A stretch of DNA of 64,000 nucleotides from Candidatus Pantoea floridensis (GTDB lineage Bacteria > Pseudomonadota > Gammaproteobacteria > Enterobacterales > Enterobacteriaceae): positions 2,480,001-2,544,000 of the forward strand of contig NZ_OCMY01000001.1 of the NCBI RefSeq assembly GCF_900215435.1, read 5' to 3'. Position numbers and translations under genes: made by a program. A model generated the notes under the pieces. The model searched no databases. It saw only the letters and a program-made list of their open reading frames with translations, and was not told where the DNA came from. Below, piece after piece: positions 16,446-28,266 of the stretch. Within the stretch, counting starts at the first letter, position 1; each line of letters starts with the position of its first letter.

Positions 16446-17459
16446 ATGCGAGTTCTGGGTATTGAAACGTCCTGCGATGAAACCGGCATCGCGATTTATG
16501 ACGATGCGTCCGGTCTGCTGGCAAATCAATTATATAGCCAGGTGAAACTGCATGCCGATTACGGTGGTGTGGTGCCAGAACTGGCATCGCGCGACCACGT
16601 GCGCAAAACCGTGCCGCTGATTCAGGCCGCGCTGAAAGAAGCCGGTCTTGAGCCGCAACAAATTGACGGCGTTGCCTATACGGCGGGGCCAGGATTGGTT
16701 GGCGCGCTGCTGGTTGGGGCGACTATTGGGCGTGCGTTGGCCTTCGCCTGGAATGTGCCGGCGGTACCGGTGCATCACATGGAAGGGCATCTCCTGGCGC
16801 CGATGCTGGAAGAGCATCCGCCGCAATTCCCGTTTGTCGCGCTGCTGGTTTCCGGCGGTCACACGCAATTGATCAGCGTGACCGGTATTGGTGAATACAC
16901 TTTGCTTGGTGAATCGATTGACGATGCAGCCGGTGAAGCCTTTGATAAAACCGCCAAATTGCTCGGTCTGGATTACCCCGGCGGGCCGATGTTATCGCGT
17001 ATGGCACAGCAGGGTACGCCAAACCGCTTCAGGTTCCCGCGTCCGATGACCGATCGTCCGGGGCTGGACTTCAGCTTCTCCGGCCTGAAAACCTTTGCGG
17101 CGAATACCATTCGCGAGCATCAGGATGACGAGCAAGCGCGTGCTGATATTGCTCGCGCGTTTGAAGATGCGGTGGTCGATACCTTAATGATCAAGTGCAA
17201 ACGCGCGCTGGAGCAAACCGGTTTTAAACGTTTAGTGATTGCCGGTGGCGTCAGCGCCAACCGCACGCTGCGTGAGCGCATGGCTGAGATGATGCAAAAG
17301 CGCAGCGGCGAAGTGTTTTACGCGCGTCCTGAATTCTGCACCGATAACGGCGCAATGATCGCCTATGCCGGTATGGTGCGACTGAAAGGTGGCACGCGTG
17401 GAGAGCTTGGCGTCAGCGTGCGACCGCGCTGGCCGCTGTCAGAACTGCCCGCCATCTAA
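16446..17459 (+). CDS. tsaD: tRNA N6-threonylcarbamoyladenosine transferase, catalytic subunit
   Basis: Transfers the threonylcarbamoyl group to A37 of tRNAs reading ANN codons, with TsaB and TsaE. The 337 residues start [14 protein letters not shown] and include the metal-binding HHMEGHLL (near residue 111), LVSGGHTQL and the nucleotide loop [13 protein letters not shown]. The frame is open upstream to 16272, but the ATG at 16446 gives the conserved N-terminus and has AAGAGGG before it. Divergent from rpsU, as in E. coli. Confidence 0.97.
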   Translation: MRVLGIETSCDETGIAIYDDASGLLANQLYSQVKLHADYGGVVPELASRDHVRKTVPLIQAALKEAGLEPQQIDGVAYTAGPGLVGALLVGATIGRALAFAWNVPAVPVHHMEGHLLAPMLEEHPPQFPFVALLVSGGHTQLISVTGIGEYTLLGESIDDAAGEAFDKTAKLLGLDYPGGPMLSRMAQQGTPNRFRFPRPMTDRPGLDFSFSGLKTFAANTIREHQDDEQARADIARAFEDAVVDTLMIKCKRALEQTGFKRLVIAGGVSANRTLRERMAEMMQKRSGEVFYARPEFCTDNGAMIAYAGMVRLKGGTRGELGVSVRPRWPLSELPAI

Positions 17460-17463
17460 AACG

Positions 17464-17490
17464 AAAAACCGGCATCGCGCCGGTTTTTTT
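17464..17490. terminator. Terminator between convergent tsaD and plsY
   Basis: AAAAACCGGC and GCCGGTTTTTTT form a stem with an A-run left and seven T right, so it can act on both strands. The plsY stop codon lies at its right edge. Confidence 0.9.
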
Positions 17491-18088
17491 ATTTCTTCTT
17501 TTTCCGCTTCCAGATCTTATTTTCCTGGCCGCGCCACAGGCGCTGGATGTTGTCGTGATGCCGCAACAGAATCAGGCAGGAGAGCATGGACACCGGAAAG
17601 GTAAACTGCGGCTTGAACCACCAGACATAAAACGGGGCGATCAGCGCGCTAACAATCGCACCCAGTGACGAATAACCGCTCAGCAGCACCGTCAGCAGCC
17701 AGGTGCCGGTCATCAAACCCGTCAAATCCCAGCCGATCGGTGCGATGGCACCGAAGGCGGTTGCCACGCCTTTACCGCCGCGAAAACGGAAGAATACCGG
17801 ATAGATGTGGCCAAGGCAGGCGGCAATTGCCGTTAGGCCAAGATAGAGTGGCGCAACGTGCAGCAGATAAGCTATCCACACCGGAATCATGCCTTTCGCC
17901 ACGTCGAAAATCAGCACCGCCGCCGCGGCAGCCTTACCACCAATGCGTAAAACATTGGTAGCGCCAGGATTGCCTGAGCCCTGCGTGCGCGGATCGGGTA
18001 AACCAGCCAGTTTACAAACCAGTATCGCACTGGAAATCGAACCGCAAAGATACGCGAAAATAATCATACCAAGCGCGATAGCACTCAT
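17489..18088 (-). CDS. plsY: Acyl-phosphate:glycerol-3-phosphate acyltransferase
   Basis: Inner membrane enzyme that puts the first acyl chain on glycerol-3-phosphate, using acyl-phosphate from PlsX. The 199 residues have several membrane helices and the conserved loops [31 protein letters not shown] and [10 protein letters not shown]. The end is a Lys-rich tail. The frame is open to 18178, but the ATG at 18088 gives the family N-terminus ([17 protein letters not shown]). It is divergent from folB. Confidence 0.96.
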   Translation of the reverse strand: MSAIALGMIIFAYLCGSISSAILVCKLAGLPDPRTQGSGNPGATNVLRIGGKAAAAAVLIFDVAKGMIPVWIAYLLHVAPLYLGLTAIAACLGHIYPVFFRFRGGKGVATAFGAIAPIGWDLTGLMTGTWLLTVLLSGYSSLGAIVSALIAPFYVWWFKPQFTFPVSMLSCLILLRHHDNIQRLWRGQENKIWKRKKKK

Positions 18089-18195
18089 AGCTTCGTACCG
18101 TTCCTTTTGGGTCGTTTTGTTCTCGATAAGCGTGGATAATACGCATAATCCGCCGGAAGTGGTATCCGGCTTAGCCAAAAACAGAGACTGACATC

Positions 18196-18555
18196 ATGGA
18201 TATCGTATTTATCGAGCAACTCACCGTGTTCACCCACATTGGCGTTTACGACTGGGAGCAAGGCATGCTACTGAAATTGGTGCTCGATGTCGAAATGGCA
18301 TGGGACAACCGTCAGGCCGCGGCCAGCGATGATGTGAATGATTGTCTGAGCTATGCCGATGTCACCGAAGCGATCCTCAATCACCTACAAGGCCGGCGTT
18401 TTGCCCTCGTCGAAAGGGTGGCGGAAGAAATCGCCGATCTGTTGATGAATCGTTTCAAAACGCCGGGAGTACGCATAAAGGTAGGTAAACCGGGGGCTAT
18501 CGCCCAGGCTGCGAGCGTTGGCGTGCGTATTGAGCGCGGGACTATTCCGAAATAA
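18196..18555 (+). CDS. folB: Dihydroneopterin aldolase
   Basis: Folate synthesis enzyme that splits 7,8-dihydroneopterin into 6-hydroxymethyl-dihydropterin and glycolaldehyde. The 119 residues carry MDIVFIEQLTVFTHIGVYDWE, the conserved DCLSYADV and the active-site Lys in VRIKVGKPGAI. Divergent from plsY, followed by its own terminator at 18688. Confidence 0.97.
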   Translation: MDIVFIEQLTVFTHIGVYDWEQGMLLKLVLDVEMAWDNRQAAASDDVNDCLSYADVTEAILNHLQGRRFALVERVAEEIADLLMNRFKTPGVRIKVGKPGAIAQAASVGVRIERGTIPK

Positions 18556-18687
18556 ATCTTCCGTGATTGCCATCACAATGAAACCAAACCAAATTATGGT
18601 GTGTCTCACTTGAGGCCGCTGCGCTGACCAATCGATCGTGCCTGAATTTCTTAAGGTTTCCTTCAGCGTAGCGCAGGCATAATTTCA

Positions 18688-18715
18688 GGCGGTAGCCCTT
18701 TGCGACCGCCTTTTT
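18688..18715 (+). terminator. folB terminator
   Basis: Stem GGCGGT/ACCGCC (18688-18693 with 18705-18710), an 11-base loop and five T. It lies between folB and uppP and separates their transcripts. Confidence 0.85.
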
Positions 18716-18746
18716 ACTGTTTAAAACGGATAGAGGATAAATTTTG

Positions 18747-19565
18747 ATGGCAGACATTCATCAGCTTTGGGTAGCTGCAATCCTGGGGATTGTAGAAGGC
18801 CTCACGGAATTCCTGCCGGTCTCTTCCACGGGCCACATGATTATTGTTGGCCACCTGCTGGGTTTTGAAGGCGAGACCGCCGAAACCTTCGAAGTGGTGA
18901 TCCAGCTGGGATCGATTCTGGCTGTGGTGGTGATGTTTTGGCGCCGACTGTTTGGTTTAATCGGCATTCACTTTGGTGAGGTCAAACACGAAGGTGTAGG
19001 GACCGGAAGGTTAACGCTGATTCATATTCTGCTGGGTATGGTGCCAGCGGTGGTAATTGGTTTGCTGCTGCACGATCAAATCAAAACGTTGTTTAACCCG
19101 ATTAACGTGATGTACGCGCTGGTTGTCGGCGGTGTGCTGCTGTTGGTGGCCGAGTATTTCAAACCAAAACAACCCAAAGCCGTTGGCGTGGATGACATTA
19201 CCTATCGCCAGGCATTTATGATTGGCTGCTTCCAGTGTCTGGCGCTGTGGCCGGGCTTCTCTCGCTCGGGAGCGACAATTTCGGGCGGTATGCTGATGGG
19301 CGTAAGCCGTTATGCGGCGTCGGAATTCTCGTTCATTCTGGCGGTGCCGATGATGATTGGTGCAACCGGCCTTGATCTCTATAAGAGTCTGGGATTCCTG
19401 ACGATGCAGGATCTCCCGATGTTTGCGGTAGGTTTCGTGACCGCTTTCATTGTGGCGCTGCTGGCAATCAAAGTGTTCCTGGAGCTGATTAAGCGTATCT
19501 CGTTCGTCTCTTTCGCCATCTACCGCTTCATTATCGCGGCCGTGGTTTACGCCATCTTTATGTAA
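18747..19565 (+). CDS. uppP: Undecaprenyl-diphosphatase
   Basis: Recycles undecaprenyl diphosphate, the lipid carrier for cell wall and O-antigen; overproduction gives bacitracin resistance (old name bacA). The 272 residues are a polytopic membrane protein with the two catalytic motifs [14 protein letters not shown] (about residue 17) and [13 protein letters not shown] (about residue 170). ATG 18747 is used, with AGAGGA upstream; the preceding TTG is in frame but unlikely. Convergent with cca. Confidence 0.97.
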   Translation: MADIHQLWVAAILGIVEGLTEFLPVSSTGHMIIVGHLLGFEGETAETFEVVIQLGSILAVVVMFWRRLFGLIGIHFGEVKHEGVGTGRLTLIHILLGMVPAVVIGLLLHDQIKTLFNPINVMYALVVGGVLLLVAEYFKPKQPKAVGVDDITYRQAFMIGCFQCLALWPGFSRSGATISGGMLMGVSRYAASEFSFILAVPMMIGATGLDLYKSLGFLTMQDLPMFAVGFVTAFIVALLAIKVFLELIKRISFVSFAIYRFIIAAVVYAIFM

Positions 19566-19572
19566 GTTATCC

Positions 19573-19599
19573 CGCGCGGCCGGTTACGCTGGCCGCGCG
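19573..19599. terminator. Hairpin between convergent uppP and cca
   Basis: Perfect 9-bp stem CGCGCGGCC/GGCCGCGCG with a 9-base loop. The cca stop codon (19584-19586) lies in the loop. There is no long T-run; it probably ends or protects both transcripts. Confidence 0.65.
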
Positions 19600-20816
19600 T
19601 TAATCAATTCCGCCTGCAGTACCGCAATACGTCGACGCGTTAACTCTTCCCGTACTTCAGCCCCTTTAAAACCTGCCGCAACCACTTCTTTAGTGGGCAC
19701 CGCTTGCGCTAGCGTAAATGCCAGGCGCAAATAATCGCCTTGCGGATAAGCCATGCTTTCCAGGCCGCTTCGGCCGCGCGCATCGGCTTCGCTGGTCAGT
19801 GCCATTTTCTCTACGCGATCGGGTTTGCGCCAGGCATCTATGCGATCAAACAACGCGATGAGCGCATCGGCCGGCTGACGTTCAATGGTGTGCACCACGT
19901 CGTGGAATTCTGTGACGACCAACGCCAAATCACGCACGTGATTCGGCACGCGCAGGCGTTGGCACAGCGCTTCAACGATGGGCACTCCCGCCAGGCCGTG
20001 ACCATGATGGCTAGGCCATTTGTCCGCTGGCGTTAGCGCTTTGCCGACATCGTGAAAGAGCGTGGCGAAACGGACATCAAGCTGATCCGAGAGCGCGGCG
20101 GATAACGTCAGCGTCATCAACGCGTGTATGCCGGTATCAATTTCTGGGTGCCATTTGATTGGCGCAGGGATGCCGTAAAGGTTATCAATTTCCGGGAACA
20201 AGACGTGCAGCGCGCCACAATCACGCAGTACCTGGAAATAGACCTGCGGATTATGCGTCAGCAACGCTTTTTCCGTCTCTTTCCACACGCGTTCTGCCGT
20301 GAGATGAGCCAGTTCACCGCTGGCGGCCATTTCACGCATCAGCGCCAGGGTTTCATCCGCAATCCGGAAATTAAGGTGGGCAAAGCGGGCGGCGAAACGC
20401 GCCACGCGCAGCACTCGCAGCGGATCTTCATTAAAAGCGGCAGAAACATGGCGAAGCTGGCGCTGAGCCAGATCGCGCTGGCCACCGTAAGGATCGATTA
20501 GCTCACCACTTTCATCTTGTGCGATGGCATTGATGGTAAGATCGCGGCGCTGCAGATCCTGCTCCAGCGTGACGTCAGGCGCGAATTGCGTCACAAAACC
20601 GGTGTAACCATTGCCGCTTTTACGCTCTGTTCGTGCCAGCGCGTACTCTTCACGGCTACGCGGATGCAAAAAAACCGGAAAATCCCGGCCTACCTGCTGA
20701 TACCCTTCCGCCAGCATGGTATCGGCTGTAGCGCCGACTACCACCCAATCTCTATCTTTTACCGGTAAACGCAGCAAGGCATCGCGCACTGCGCCACCGA
20801 CCAGAAACGTCTTCAC
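19584..20816 (-). CDS. cca: Multifunctional CCA-adding tRNA nucleotidyltransferase
   Basis: Adds and repairs the 3' CCA of tRNAs. The 410 residues hold the nucleotidyltransferase head ([22 protein letters not shown], the RRDLTINA motif near residue 110), the tRNA-binding neck, and a C-terminal HD phosphohydrolase domain ([14 protein letters not shown], about residue 250) typical of the gammaproteobacterial enzyme. It follows ygiM on the same strand, as in E. coli. Confidence 0.97.
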   Translation of the reverse strand: MKTFLVGGAVRDALLRLPVKDRDWVVVGATADTMLAEGYQQVGRDFPVFLHPRSREEYALARTERKSGNGYTGFVTQFAPDVTLEQDLQRRDLTINAIAQDESGELIDPYGGQRDLAQRQLRHVSAAFNEDPLRVLRVARFAARFAHLNFRIADETLALMREMAASGELAHLTAERVWKETEKALLTHNPQVYFQVLRDCGALHVLFPEIDNLYGIPAPIKWHPEIDTGIHALMTLTLSAALSDQLDVRFATLFHDVGKALTPADKWPSHHGHGLAGVPIVEALCQRLRVPNHVRDLALVVTEFHDVVHTIERQPADALIALFDRIDAWRKPDRVEKMALTSEADARGRSGLESMAYPQGDYLRLAFTLAQAVPTKEVVAAGFKGAEVREELTRRRIAVLQAELINARPA

Positions 20817-20958
20817 TCAACCACTCCAGAAGCAAATCAGAAATTGCGTGCACAACACGCTTGTTGCTTTATTGTTGCATACTTTGGCTAAAAATCGGGC
20901 ACGACAAAAAGGGCATCTTACGATCCCCTTGAATAAAAGAACAAATCTACATGGCGCG

Positions 20959-21582
20959 TTAATTCATCCAGCGATCGTTTTTCTTGCGGCGCGGCACCAT
21001 GTGCGGCAGCAGCAGACCCAGCAGTAAGCCCACGCCCAGCACGCCGCCGCCATACATAAACCACTGCATGATGATGGTGCGCTGTTTGTCATCCAGCTGC
21101 ACATTCGCGGCGCTGACTTTCTTCTGCGCGACGATCAGCTCGTTCTTCAGCTTCTGATTCTCAGCTTTAAGGCCGTCAATGGTGCCGTCGCTGTTGGCGA
21201 CTTTGTTTTGCATCTCGGAGGTGCGTTGGTTCCAGCTGTTATCGATGTTCGCCAGCTTCGCAGTCAGGTCTTTAACCTGCTGCTCCAGCTGCGGCACGCG
21301 AGTGCGCAGGCTGGGATTGGCGCTCAGCTGCGACAGTGGAATCCAGTTAGTTTTACCTTCTGCATCACGGATTTGGCCATATTGGGAATCACTGTTGGTT
21401 TGCAGTAAGGTGACTTCCTCTCCGGCGTTCAGCTTGCCAATCAGGCGATATTGATCGCCTGGGCCGCTGCGCACCCAAGTGGATAATTCATCGGAGATAT
21501 AACGCTTTTCGTCAGCAGCATGGGCAGGTGTGATGGCGCTGAAAGCCAGCAAAGAAAGAGCAGCGAGTGTGATTTTTTTCAT
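20959..21582 (-). CDS. ygiM: SH3-domain protein, TIGR04211 family
   Basis: A 207-residue envelope protein: signal peptide (cleavage after AHA, about residue 22), a bacterial SH3 domain at about 25-90 (STWVRSGPGDQYRLIG), a coiled coil at 95-165, and a C-terminal membrane helix (TIIMQWFMYGGGVLGVGLL) followed by a basic tail. The function is not established; SH3 domains of this kind often bind the cell wall. It is upstream of cca on the same strand and divergent from ygiF. Confidence 0.93.
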   Translation of the reverse strand: MKKITLAALSLLAFSAITPAHAADEKRYISDELSTWVRSGPGDQYRLIGKLNAGEEVTLLQTNSDSQYGQIRDAEGKTNWIPLSQLSANPSLRTRVPQLEQQVKDLTAKLANIDNSWNQRTSEMQNKVANSDGTIDGLKAENQKLKNELIVAQKKVSAANVQLDDKQRTIIMQWFMYGGGVLGVGLLLGLLLPHMVPRRKKNDRWMN

Positions 21583-21786
21583 TCGATATCGTTTTTTCTT
21601 AATGGCGTAAAATTACCGGCACAGTCTGGAGACGCTTCTCATAAATCTGAATGAGAACTATCCTGGTCTCAATCTGGTGCGAAAAGGGTCGTAAAAGCAC
21701 AAGAAAGCGGAGACAGCGGGCTTCCGGTGCATTACTCTTCGCCAGATTAAACTCGTAAGTGCCAGCAGCGTATTGAATAAAAAATT

Positions 21787-23097
21787 ATGACCATTGAAAT
21801 CGAATTAAAGTTCATTGCCACTCCGCAAGCCGCCGAAAAACTGGCTGAAAAGCTTGCCGCCTGGCCACATCAGCATTTCGCCGCGCGCGATCTGACTAAC
21901 ATCTATTATGAAACCGACGACAACCAGCTGCGTCGCTGGGATATGGGCCTGCGCATTCGCGGCGTTGATCAACGTTATGAAATGACGCTGAAAGCCGCCG
22001 GTAAAACCGTGGGTGGCTTGCATCAGCGTCCGGAGTACAACGTTGATCTCACGGAGCCACAGCTGGATATTGCGCGTCTTCCCACTGAAATCTGGCCAGC
22101 AGGCACCGATATCACTGCGCTGCAATCGCAACTGCAACCGCTGTTTAGCACCCACTTCCAGCGTGAAACATGGCTGGTGGAGTTTGGCGGCAGTGAAATT
22201 GAAGTGGCGTTTGATCGCGGTGAGGTGACGGCGGGTGAGCTCAGTGAGCCGTTGTATGAAGTTGAGCTTGAGCTTAAAAGCGGGCAGCGCGATGACCTGC
22301 TGAAGTTTGCTGATGCTTTGATTGCGCTGGGTGGATTACGCCTCGGCAGCCTGAGCAAAGCGGCGCGCGGCTATCAGCTGGCGCAAGGCAATCTGCCTCG
22401 TCCAGTGCGTGCACTGCCGTTGCAGAAAATCGCCGCCAAAGCGTCGGTGGAGCAGGGCATGATCAACGCCATGACCGCCGCGCTGACGCATTGGCAATAT
22501 CATGAAGAAGTTTGGCTGCGCGGCAATAAAAATGCCAAAGCGTCGGTGATTGAAGCGCTGGAAACGCTGCGCCAGGCCTTTTCACTGTTTGGTGCTTTGG
22601 TTCCACGTAAGGCCAGCAGCGATCTGCGTCAGAAGTTGACCCGTCTTGAAGAGATGCTGGCTGATGAAGAGAACAATGCGGAAGCAGCCTGCTTCTCACT
22701 CACCTCCGTCGAAGCCCAGTTAGCGCTTACTCACTGGCTGGTTGAGTCTCAGTGGCAGAATTGGCTCGACGATAAGAGTCGCAGCAAATTGCAGGGATCC
22801 TTCAAACGCTTCAGCGATATTATGCTGAGCCGTATTGCAGCCGACCTCAGAGAAACCTTCGATGGCGTTCAGCTGTTCAATGAGTTTCAGGATAAGGCGA
22901 CGCGCCTAAATCGTCAGCTGCTGGCGGTTAATTTGCTGGCGGGCGCCTATCCGGCCGAGGATGTTAATAGCTGGCTGGAAGGGTGGCAGGAATTGCAGCA
23001 TGCCATTCGGGAAAAGCAGGAGCGAGGCTTAATTCATCTGGCTAATCTCGCTATTCGGCCCGCGCCGTTCTGGCTCAATAGCGGAATCAAACGCTAA
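21787..23097 (+). CDS. ygiF: Inorganic triphosphatase, CYTH-CHAD protein
   Basis: Hydrolyses tripolyphosphate in E. coli. The 436 residues start with the CYTH motif EIELK (residues 4-8) and its tunnel of charged strands to about residue 200. A CHAD domain follows from about 220 with its conserved His and basic residues ([20 protein letters not shown]), likely to bind polyphosphate. It lies directly upstream of glnE (25-base gap), as in E. coli, and probably shares its transcript. Confidence 0.95.
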   Translation: MTIEIELKFIATPQAAEKLAEKLAAWPHQHFAARDLTNIYYETDDNQLRRWDMGLRIRGVDQRYEMTLKAAGKTVGGLHQRPEYNVDLTEPQLDIARLPTEIWPAGTDITALQSQLQPLFSTHFQRETWLVEFGGSEIEVAFDRGEVTAGELSEPLYEVELELKSGQRDDLLKFADALIALGGLRLGSLSKAARGYQLAQGNLPRPVRALPLQKIAAKASVEQGMINAMTAALTHWQYHEEVWLRGNKNAKASVIEALETLRQAFSLFGALVPRKASSDLRQKLTRLEEMLADEENNAEAACFSLTSVEAQLALTHWLVESQWQNWLDDKSRSKLQGSFKRFSDIMLSRIAADLRETFDGVQLFNEFQDKATRLNRQLLAVNLLAGAYPAEDVNSWLEGWQELQHAIREKQERGLIHLANLAIRPAPFWLNSGIKR

Positions 23098-23122
23098 CGA
23101 AAAATCCAATCAGGGAGAGACG

Positions 23123-25981
23123 ATGTTGTTACCGTTACCAGCGCTGATGCAGGCGCAGTTGGCTAATGTGGCAGAGCGACTTGGTTTGCCACTCTCAGCG
23201 TTCACGCCAGAACAGGCTGGTGCGCTGACCTTTAGTGACTTTATCCTCGATAACCTGCAGCAGCATCCGGAATGGTGGCAGCATTTGCAGCAGCAAGCGC
23301 CCGCGCCAGATGAGTGGCAGCACTATGCCCGCTGGCTGAATGACGCGCTGCAAGCGGTTGATAACGAATCCTCCCTGATGCGCGAACTTCGTCTGTTCCG
23401 CCGGCATATGCTGGTGCGTATTGCCTGGATGCAGGCGCTGCAGCACTCCAGCACGGAACAGAGCTTGCAGCAGCTCAGCACGCTGGCGGAAATTCTGATT
23501 GCGGCAGCGCGCGATTGGGTATGGCAGGATTGCAGCCGTGATTTCGGCACCCCCTGCAATGACGCCGGAGAAGCCCAACCGATGCTGATCCTGGGTATGG
23601 GCAAACTGGGTGGCTGCGAGCTTAACTTCTCTTCTGATATCGACCTGATTTTTGCCTGGCCGGAAAACGGTGTCACGCACGGCGGACGGCGCGAACTCGA
23701 CAATGCACAGTTCTTTACGCGCATGGGCCAGCGTCTGATCAAAGTGCTCGATCAGCCGACGGTAGATGGATTTGTCTATCGCGTGGATATGCGCCTGCGC
23801 CCGTTTGGTGACAGCGGTCCGCTGGTGCTGAGCTTTGCTGCACTGGAGGATTATTACCAGGAACAGGGGCGCGACTGGGAACGCTACGCGATGGTTAAAG
23901 CCCGGCTGATGGGCGATGACCGTGGCCACTGGAGCCAGGAATTGCAGCAAATGCTGCGCCCGTTTGTCTATCGGCGTTACATCGATTTCAGCGTGATCCA
24001 GTCGCTGCGTAACATGAAAGGTATGATTGCCCGCGAAGTGCGCCGAAGGGGCTTGAAAGACAACATCAAACTCGGTGCGGGCGGTATCCGTGAAACAGAA
24101 TTCATCGTTCAGGTATTCCAGCTGATTCGAGGAGGACGTGAGCGCTCACTACAATTACGATCCTTGCTGCCTACGCTTGAAGCGATTGGCGAACTGACTT
24201 TACTTAGCCAGCAGCAGGTTGAACATCTGCGTGAAGCCTATCTGTTCCTGCGTCGCCTGGAAAACCTTCTGCAAAGTATTAATGACGAGCAGACGCAAAC
24301 GCTGCCGGAAAATGAACTCGATCGCCAGCGCTTAGCCTGGGCAATGGGCGCGGTGGACTGGCATGCGCTGATGGTACAGCTTGAAGAGCACATGGCTGGC
24401 GTGCGCGCCATCTTTGATGAGTTGATTGGTGACGATGCGCCTGACGTTGACGATCAGCCACAGCTGGCTGAATTTGCCGGGCTATGGCAAGACACGTTGG
24501 AAGAGAACGACCTTATTCCGGTAGTGCCGCAGCTGAATGATGCGCAGCGTCACGCGCTTTACAATGCGCTAAACAATTTTCGCCAGGATGTGAGTCGCCG
24601 TACTATTGGCCCGCGCGGGCGTTTGGCGCTTGATCAGCTGATGCCGCGTCTGCTCAGTGAGGTTTGCCCACGCGAGGATGCGGATGTGCTGCTGAACCGC
24701 CTGACGCCGCTGCTGTTGGGCGTGTTGACGCGCAGTACCTATCTCGAGTTGTTAACCGAATATCATGGCGCGCTGCGCCATCTGATTCGCCTCTGCGCCG
24801 CATCACCGATGATTGCCAGCCAGCTGGCGCGTTATCCGCTGCTGCTGGATGAGCTGCTCGATCCGGCAACCCTTTATCAACCTACCGCTACCGATGCGTA
24901 CCGCGATGAGTTACGTCAGTATCTGCTGCGCATCCCCACCGATGACGAAGAGCAACAGTTGGAAGCGCTGCGCCAATTTAAGCAGGCGCAGCATCTGCGC
25001 ATTGCCGCTGCTGATATTGCTGAAACGCTGCCGGTCATGAAAGTGAGCGATCACTTAACCTGGCTGGCGGAGGCGATAATTGAATCGGTGGTGCAGCAAG
25101 CCTGGCAAATGATGGTGCAACGTTATGGGCGTCCATCACATCTCACCAGCGATAGCGAACGGGGTTTCGCGGTGGTGGGCTATGGCAAGCTCGGTGGCTG
25201 GGAACTGGGTTATAGCTCCGATCTCGATTTGGTCTTCCTGCACGATTGCCCTGATGATGCAGAAACGGATGGTGAACGCGTCATTGATGGCCGCCAGTTC
25301 TATCTACGCCTGGCACAGCGCGTGATGCATCTGTTCAGCACGCGTACCTCCTCCGGCATTTTGTATGAGGTGGATGCGCGTCTGCGTCCTTCTGGCGCCG
25401 CGGGGATGCTGGTGAGCACCTTTGCCGCCTTCAACGAGTATCAGCGTAGCGAAGCCTGGACCTGGGAACATCAAGCATTAGTGCGCGCGCGCATTGTGTT
25501 CGGTGAGCCGGCGCTCTGCGAACGTTTTGATGATATCCGGCGCGGTATTCTCTGCCTGCCGCGAGAGCGCGATACGTTGCAGAAAGAAGTGCGCGAAATG
25601 CGCGAAAAAATGCGCGCGCATCTCAGCAATAAACATAAAGGCCGCTGGGAGATTAAGACCGATGAGGGCGGTATCACCGATATTGAATTCATCGCACAAT
25701 ACTTTGTCTTAGGCTACGCCGCTGCACAGCCCGCATTGACGCGCTGGTCGGATAACGTGCGCATATTTGAGCTGATGGCCCGGCATAACATCATGCCGGA
25801 AGATGAGGCACAGGCACTGACGCACGCCTACGTAACGCTGCGTGATGCGCTACATCATCTTGCGCTACAGGAATTACCGGGACATGTTGCGCCCGACGCC
25901 TTTGCCGCTGAGCGAGCGGTGGTAAACAGCAGCTGGCAGCGTTGGTTGAACGTTGCCGAATCAGATCGCGCGGGACAGTAA
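23123..25981 (+). CDS. glnE: Bifunctional glutamine synthetase adenylyltransferase/removase
   Basis: Adds AMP to or removes it from glutamine synthetase in response to PII and glutamine. The 952 residues show two nucleotidyltransferase domains: the N-terminal removase ([20 protein letters not shown], about residue 153) and the C-terminal transferase ([20 protein letters not shown], about residue 690), joined by a helical linker. GGGAGA lies before the ATG. Full length for the family (E. coli 946). Confidence 0.97.
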   Translation: MLLPLPALMQAQLANVAERLGLPLSAFTPEQAGALTFSDFILDNLQQHPEWWQHLQQQAPAPDEWQHYARWLNDALQAVDNESSLMRELRLFRRHMLVRIAWMQALQHSSTEQSLQQLSTLAEILIAAARDWVWQDCSRDFGTPCNDAGEAQPMLILGMGKLGGCELNFSSDIDLIFAWPENGVTHGGRRELDNAQFFTRMGQRLIKVLDQPTVDGFVYRVDMRLRPFGDSGPLVLSFAALEDYYQEQGRDWERYAMVKARLMGDDRGHWSQELQQMLRPFVYRRYIDFSVIQSLRNMKGMIAREVRRRGLKDNIKLGAGGIRETEFIVQVFQLIRGGRERSLQLRSLLPTLEAIGELTLLSQQQVEHLREAYLFLRRLENLLQSINDEQTQTLPENELDRQRLAWAMGAVDWHALMVQLEEHMAGVRAIFDELIGDDAPDVDDQPQLAEFAGLWQDTLEENDLIPVVPQLNDAQRHALYNALNNFRQDVSRRTIGPRGRLALDQLMPRLLSEVCPREDADVLLNRLTPLLLGVLTRSTYLELLTEYHGALRHLIRLCAASPMIASQLARYPLLLDELLDPATLYQPTATDAYRDELRQYLLRIPTDDEEQQLEALRQFKQAQHLRIAAADIAETLPVMKVSDHLTWLAEAIIESVVQQAWQMMVQRYGRPSHLTSDSERGFAVVGYGKLGGWELGYSSDLDLVFLHDCPDDAETDGERVIDGRQFYLRLAQRVMHLFSTRTSSGILYEVDARLRPSGAAGMLVSTFAAFNEYQRSEAWTWEHQALVRARIVFGEPALCERFDDIRRGILCLPRERDTLQKEVREMREKMRAHLSNKHKGRWEIKTDEGGITDIEFIAQYFVLGYAAAQPALTRWSDNVRIFELMARHNIMPEDEAQALTHAYVTLRDALHHLALQELPGHVAPDAFAAERAVVNSSWQRWLNVAESDRAGQ

Positions 25982-26072
25982 GCCATAGGGCTTCGAAACC
26001 CTGCAACTTAACGTAGGAAGGGTATATGGTATTATCCGCGCATAATTTTGACCGTAGTCTGGAGTCTTTGGA

Positions 26073-27497
26073 ATGAAAGTAACACTGCCCACCTTTGGCA
26101 AGGCCACCGTGTTGGTCGTCGGCGACGTGATGTTGGACCGCTATTGGTATGGCCCAACCAGCCGTATTTCGCCGGAAGCGCCGGTACCGGTGGTAAAAGT
26201 GGATACCATTGAAGAGCGTCCGGGCGGTGCGGCTAACGTTGCGATGAACATTGCCGCGCTCGGTGCTGCATCTCGCCTGATTGGTCTGACCGGTGCTGAC
26301 GATGCCGCGCGAGTGTTAAGCGAAACGCTGCAGAAAGTGAAGGTTGACTGCGATTTTGTAGCAGTAAAAAGCCATCCGACCATTACCAAACTGCGCGTGT
26401 TATCCCGTAATCAGCAACTTATTCGCCTCGACTTCGAAGAAGGGTTTGAGGAAGTGGATCCGCAGCCGATTCACGATCGCATGCGTCAATCGCTGAAGCA
26501 GGCGGGTGCGCTGGTACTGTCAGACTACGCTAAAGGCGCGCTGAATAGCGTACAGACCATGATTCAGCTGGCGCGTGAAGCCAATGTGCCCGTGCTGATC
26601 GATCCAAAAGGCACGGATTTCCAACGTTATCGTGGTGCGACGCTGCTGACACCTAATTTGTCTGAGTTTGAAGCCGTGGTGGGTAAATGCAAAACCGTTG
26701 ATGAGATTGTCAGCCGTGGTATGCAGCTGATTGCCGATTTCGAACTCTCCGCGCTGCTGGTTACCCGCTCAGAAAACGGAATGACGCTGCTCCAACCCGG
26801 CAAAGCGCCGCTGCATTTGCCCACGCAGGCGCAGGAAGTGTATGACGTCACCGGTGCCGGTGATACGGTGATTGGTGTGCTGGCGGCGGTATTGGCGGCG
26901 GGTGATAGCCTGGAGGAAGCCTGTTTCCTCGCCAATGCGGCGGCGGGTGTGGTGGTAGGCAAATTGGGTACTTCCACCGTCAGCACCGTTGAGTTGGAGA
27001 ACGCCATTCATGCTCGTCCGGAAAGCGGTTTTGGCGTGATGAATGAGTCAGAGCTGAAAGCCGCTGTGGCGCAGGCGCGCCAGCGCGGTGAAAAAGTGGT
27101 TATGACCAACGGAGTATTCGATATCCTGCATGCGGGCCATGTTTCCTATCTGGCCAATGCGCGTAAGTTAGGCGATCGTCTGATTGTGGCGGTAAATAGC
27201 GATGCTTCTACCAGGCGGCTGAAAGGCGAAACGCGTCCGGTGAATCCGCAGGAAAACCGCATGATTGTGCTGGGTGCGCTGGAAGCCGTTGATTGGGTGG
27301 TATTGTTTGAAGAAGATACGCCACAGCGTCTCATCGCTGAAGTCCTGCCCGATCTGCTGGTGAAAGGCGGCGATTACAAGCCGGAAGATATCGCGGGAAG
27401 CAAAGAAGTGTGGGCGAACGGCGGCGACGTGCGTGTGCTCAACTTTGAAGATGGTATTTCAACCAGCAACATCATCAAAACCATTCGCAGCCATTAA
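26073..27497 (+). CDS. hldE: Bifunctional heptose kinase/adenylyltransferase (LPS core)
   Basis: Makes ADP-heptose for the LPS inner core. The N-terminal ribokinase-fold domain (residues 1-320) phosphorylates heptose-7-phosphate ([29 protein letters not shown]). The C-terminal domain is a cytidylyltransferase-type adenylyltransferase ([16 protein letters not shown], about residue 345). At 474 residues it is full length. The glnE-hldE-ubiK-ribB order matches E. coli. A perfect hairpin follows at 27507. Confidence 0.97.
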   Translation: MKVTLPTFGKATVLVVGDVMLDRYWYGPTSRISPEAPVPVVKVDTIEERPGGAANVAMNIAALGAASRLIGLTGADDAARVLSETLQKVKVDCDFVAVKSHPTITKLRVLSRNQQLIRLDFEEGFEEVDPQPIHDRMRQSLKQAGALVLSDYAKGALNSVQTMIQLAREANVPVLIDPKGTDFQRYRGATLLTPNLSEFEAVVGKCKTVDEIVSRGMQLIADFELSALLVTRSENGMTLLQPGKAPLHLPTQAQEVYDVTGAGDTVIGVLAAVLAAGDSLEEACFLANAAAGVVVGKLGTSTVSTVELENAIHARPESGFGVMNESELKAAVAQARQRGEKVVMTNGVFDILHAGHVSYLANARKLGDRLIVAVNSDASTRRLKGETRPVNPQENRMIVLGALEAVDWVVLFEEDTPQRLIAEVLPDLLVKGGDYKPEDIAGSKEVWANGGDVRVLNFEDGISTSNIIKTIRSH

Positions 27498-27506
27498 GCT
27501 TGAGCT

Positions 27507-27527
27507 GGCGGGAGAATCTCTCCCGCC
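27507..27527. terminator. Hairpin between convergent hldE and ubiK
   Basis: Perfect 9-bp stem GGCGGGAGA/TCTCCCGCC with a 3-base loop and no clear T-run. It occupies the 37-base gap between two convergent stops. Confidence 0.6.
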
Positions 27528-27534
27528 AAATACA

Positions 27535-27840
27535 TTACTGCGGAGTATCGATTTTGCCAGCCGGATCGGGCGTGATGATCGCTGGAGCCGGTGCCGCTGG
27601 GCTCTCACTTTCCAACTTCGCCAAACGCTGTTCCAGTGCGGCAAGTTTCTCACGTGTGCGCAGTAAAACCTGCGTCTGTACGTCGAACTCTTCACGATTG
27701 ACCAAATCCATGCGCGTCAATTGCGCCTGCAAAACCTGACGGATTTTCTTTTCGACATCGTCGCCAAAATCACGAATACCTTTCGGCATAGCTTCATGTA
27801 CCTGGCGAGCCAGTTGTTCAATTTTTTTCGTGTCGATCAT
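27535..27840 (-). CDS. ubiK: Ubiquinone biosynthesis accessory factor UbiK
   Basis: A 101-residue protein formerly called YqiC, needed for full aerobic ubiquinone synthesis with UbiJ. It starts [19 protein letters not shown]. The second half is a coiled coil ([19 protein letters not shown]) followed by a Pro/Ala-rich tail. Convergent with hldE and divergent from ribB. Confidence 0.93.
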   Translation of the reverse strand: MIDTKKIEQLARQVHEAMPKGIRDFGDDVEKKIRQVLQAQLTRMDLVNREEFDVQTQVLLRTREKLAALEQRLAKLESESPAAPAPAIITPDPAGKIDTPQ

Positions 27841-28013
27841 GATGATTTCCTGATTACGGTGGCCGATAGCAGTGCGTGTTCGGACTTAATAGCTATTAAG
27901 TGTAATGCCTGAAACGAAAAGGTTAAACCTGAATTCCGCAACGCAGGAAATGCAAAAGCATTTGCACTTTTGTCGATTGCCCGACCAGATGATTGGCGTT
28001 ATAGTTTATCCGC

Positions 28014-28161
28014 TTATTCTCAGGGCGGGGCGAAATTCCCCACCGGCGGTAAATCAGCGTCTGCTGAAAGCCCGCGAGCGCTATCACTGCAAAGTGATAG
28101 GTCAGCAGATCCGGTGTGATTCCGGAGCCGACGGTTAGAGTCCGGATGGGAGAGGGTAACG
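28014..28161 (+). ncRNA. FMN riboswitch (RFN element)
   Basis: Conserved core blocks in order: CAGGGCGGGGCGAAATTCCC, ACCGGCGGTAAAT, AAAGCCCGCGAGCG, GATCCGGTG, TTCCGGAGCCGACGG and AGTCCGGATGGGAGAG. This is the flavin mononucleotide aptamer found before enterobacterial ribB. The ribB ATG lies about 105 bases downstream; a short CGGG-CTTTG-CCCG hairpin follows the aptamer and may be part of the expression platform. When FMN binds, ribB expression should fall. Confidence 0.97.
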
Positions 28162-28266
28162 ACATCTGCCGGGCTTTGCCCGCATCACGTTATTGCCATG
28201 TGTTTTGTACGCACTCCTAAGCACGCCCTGGTTCTGGTAACTCATATTTTTATAAGGTTTTTTACC

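Noticed and set aside
23195..23950. A 251-codon frame antisense to glnE
   Set aside because: Shadow of the glnE reading frame; composition His/Gln/Arg-rich without domain features.
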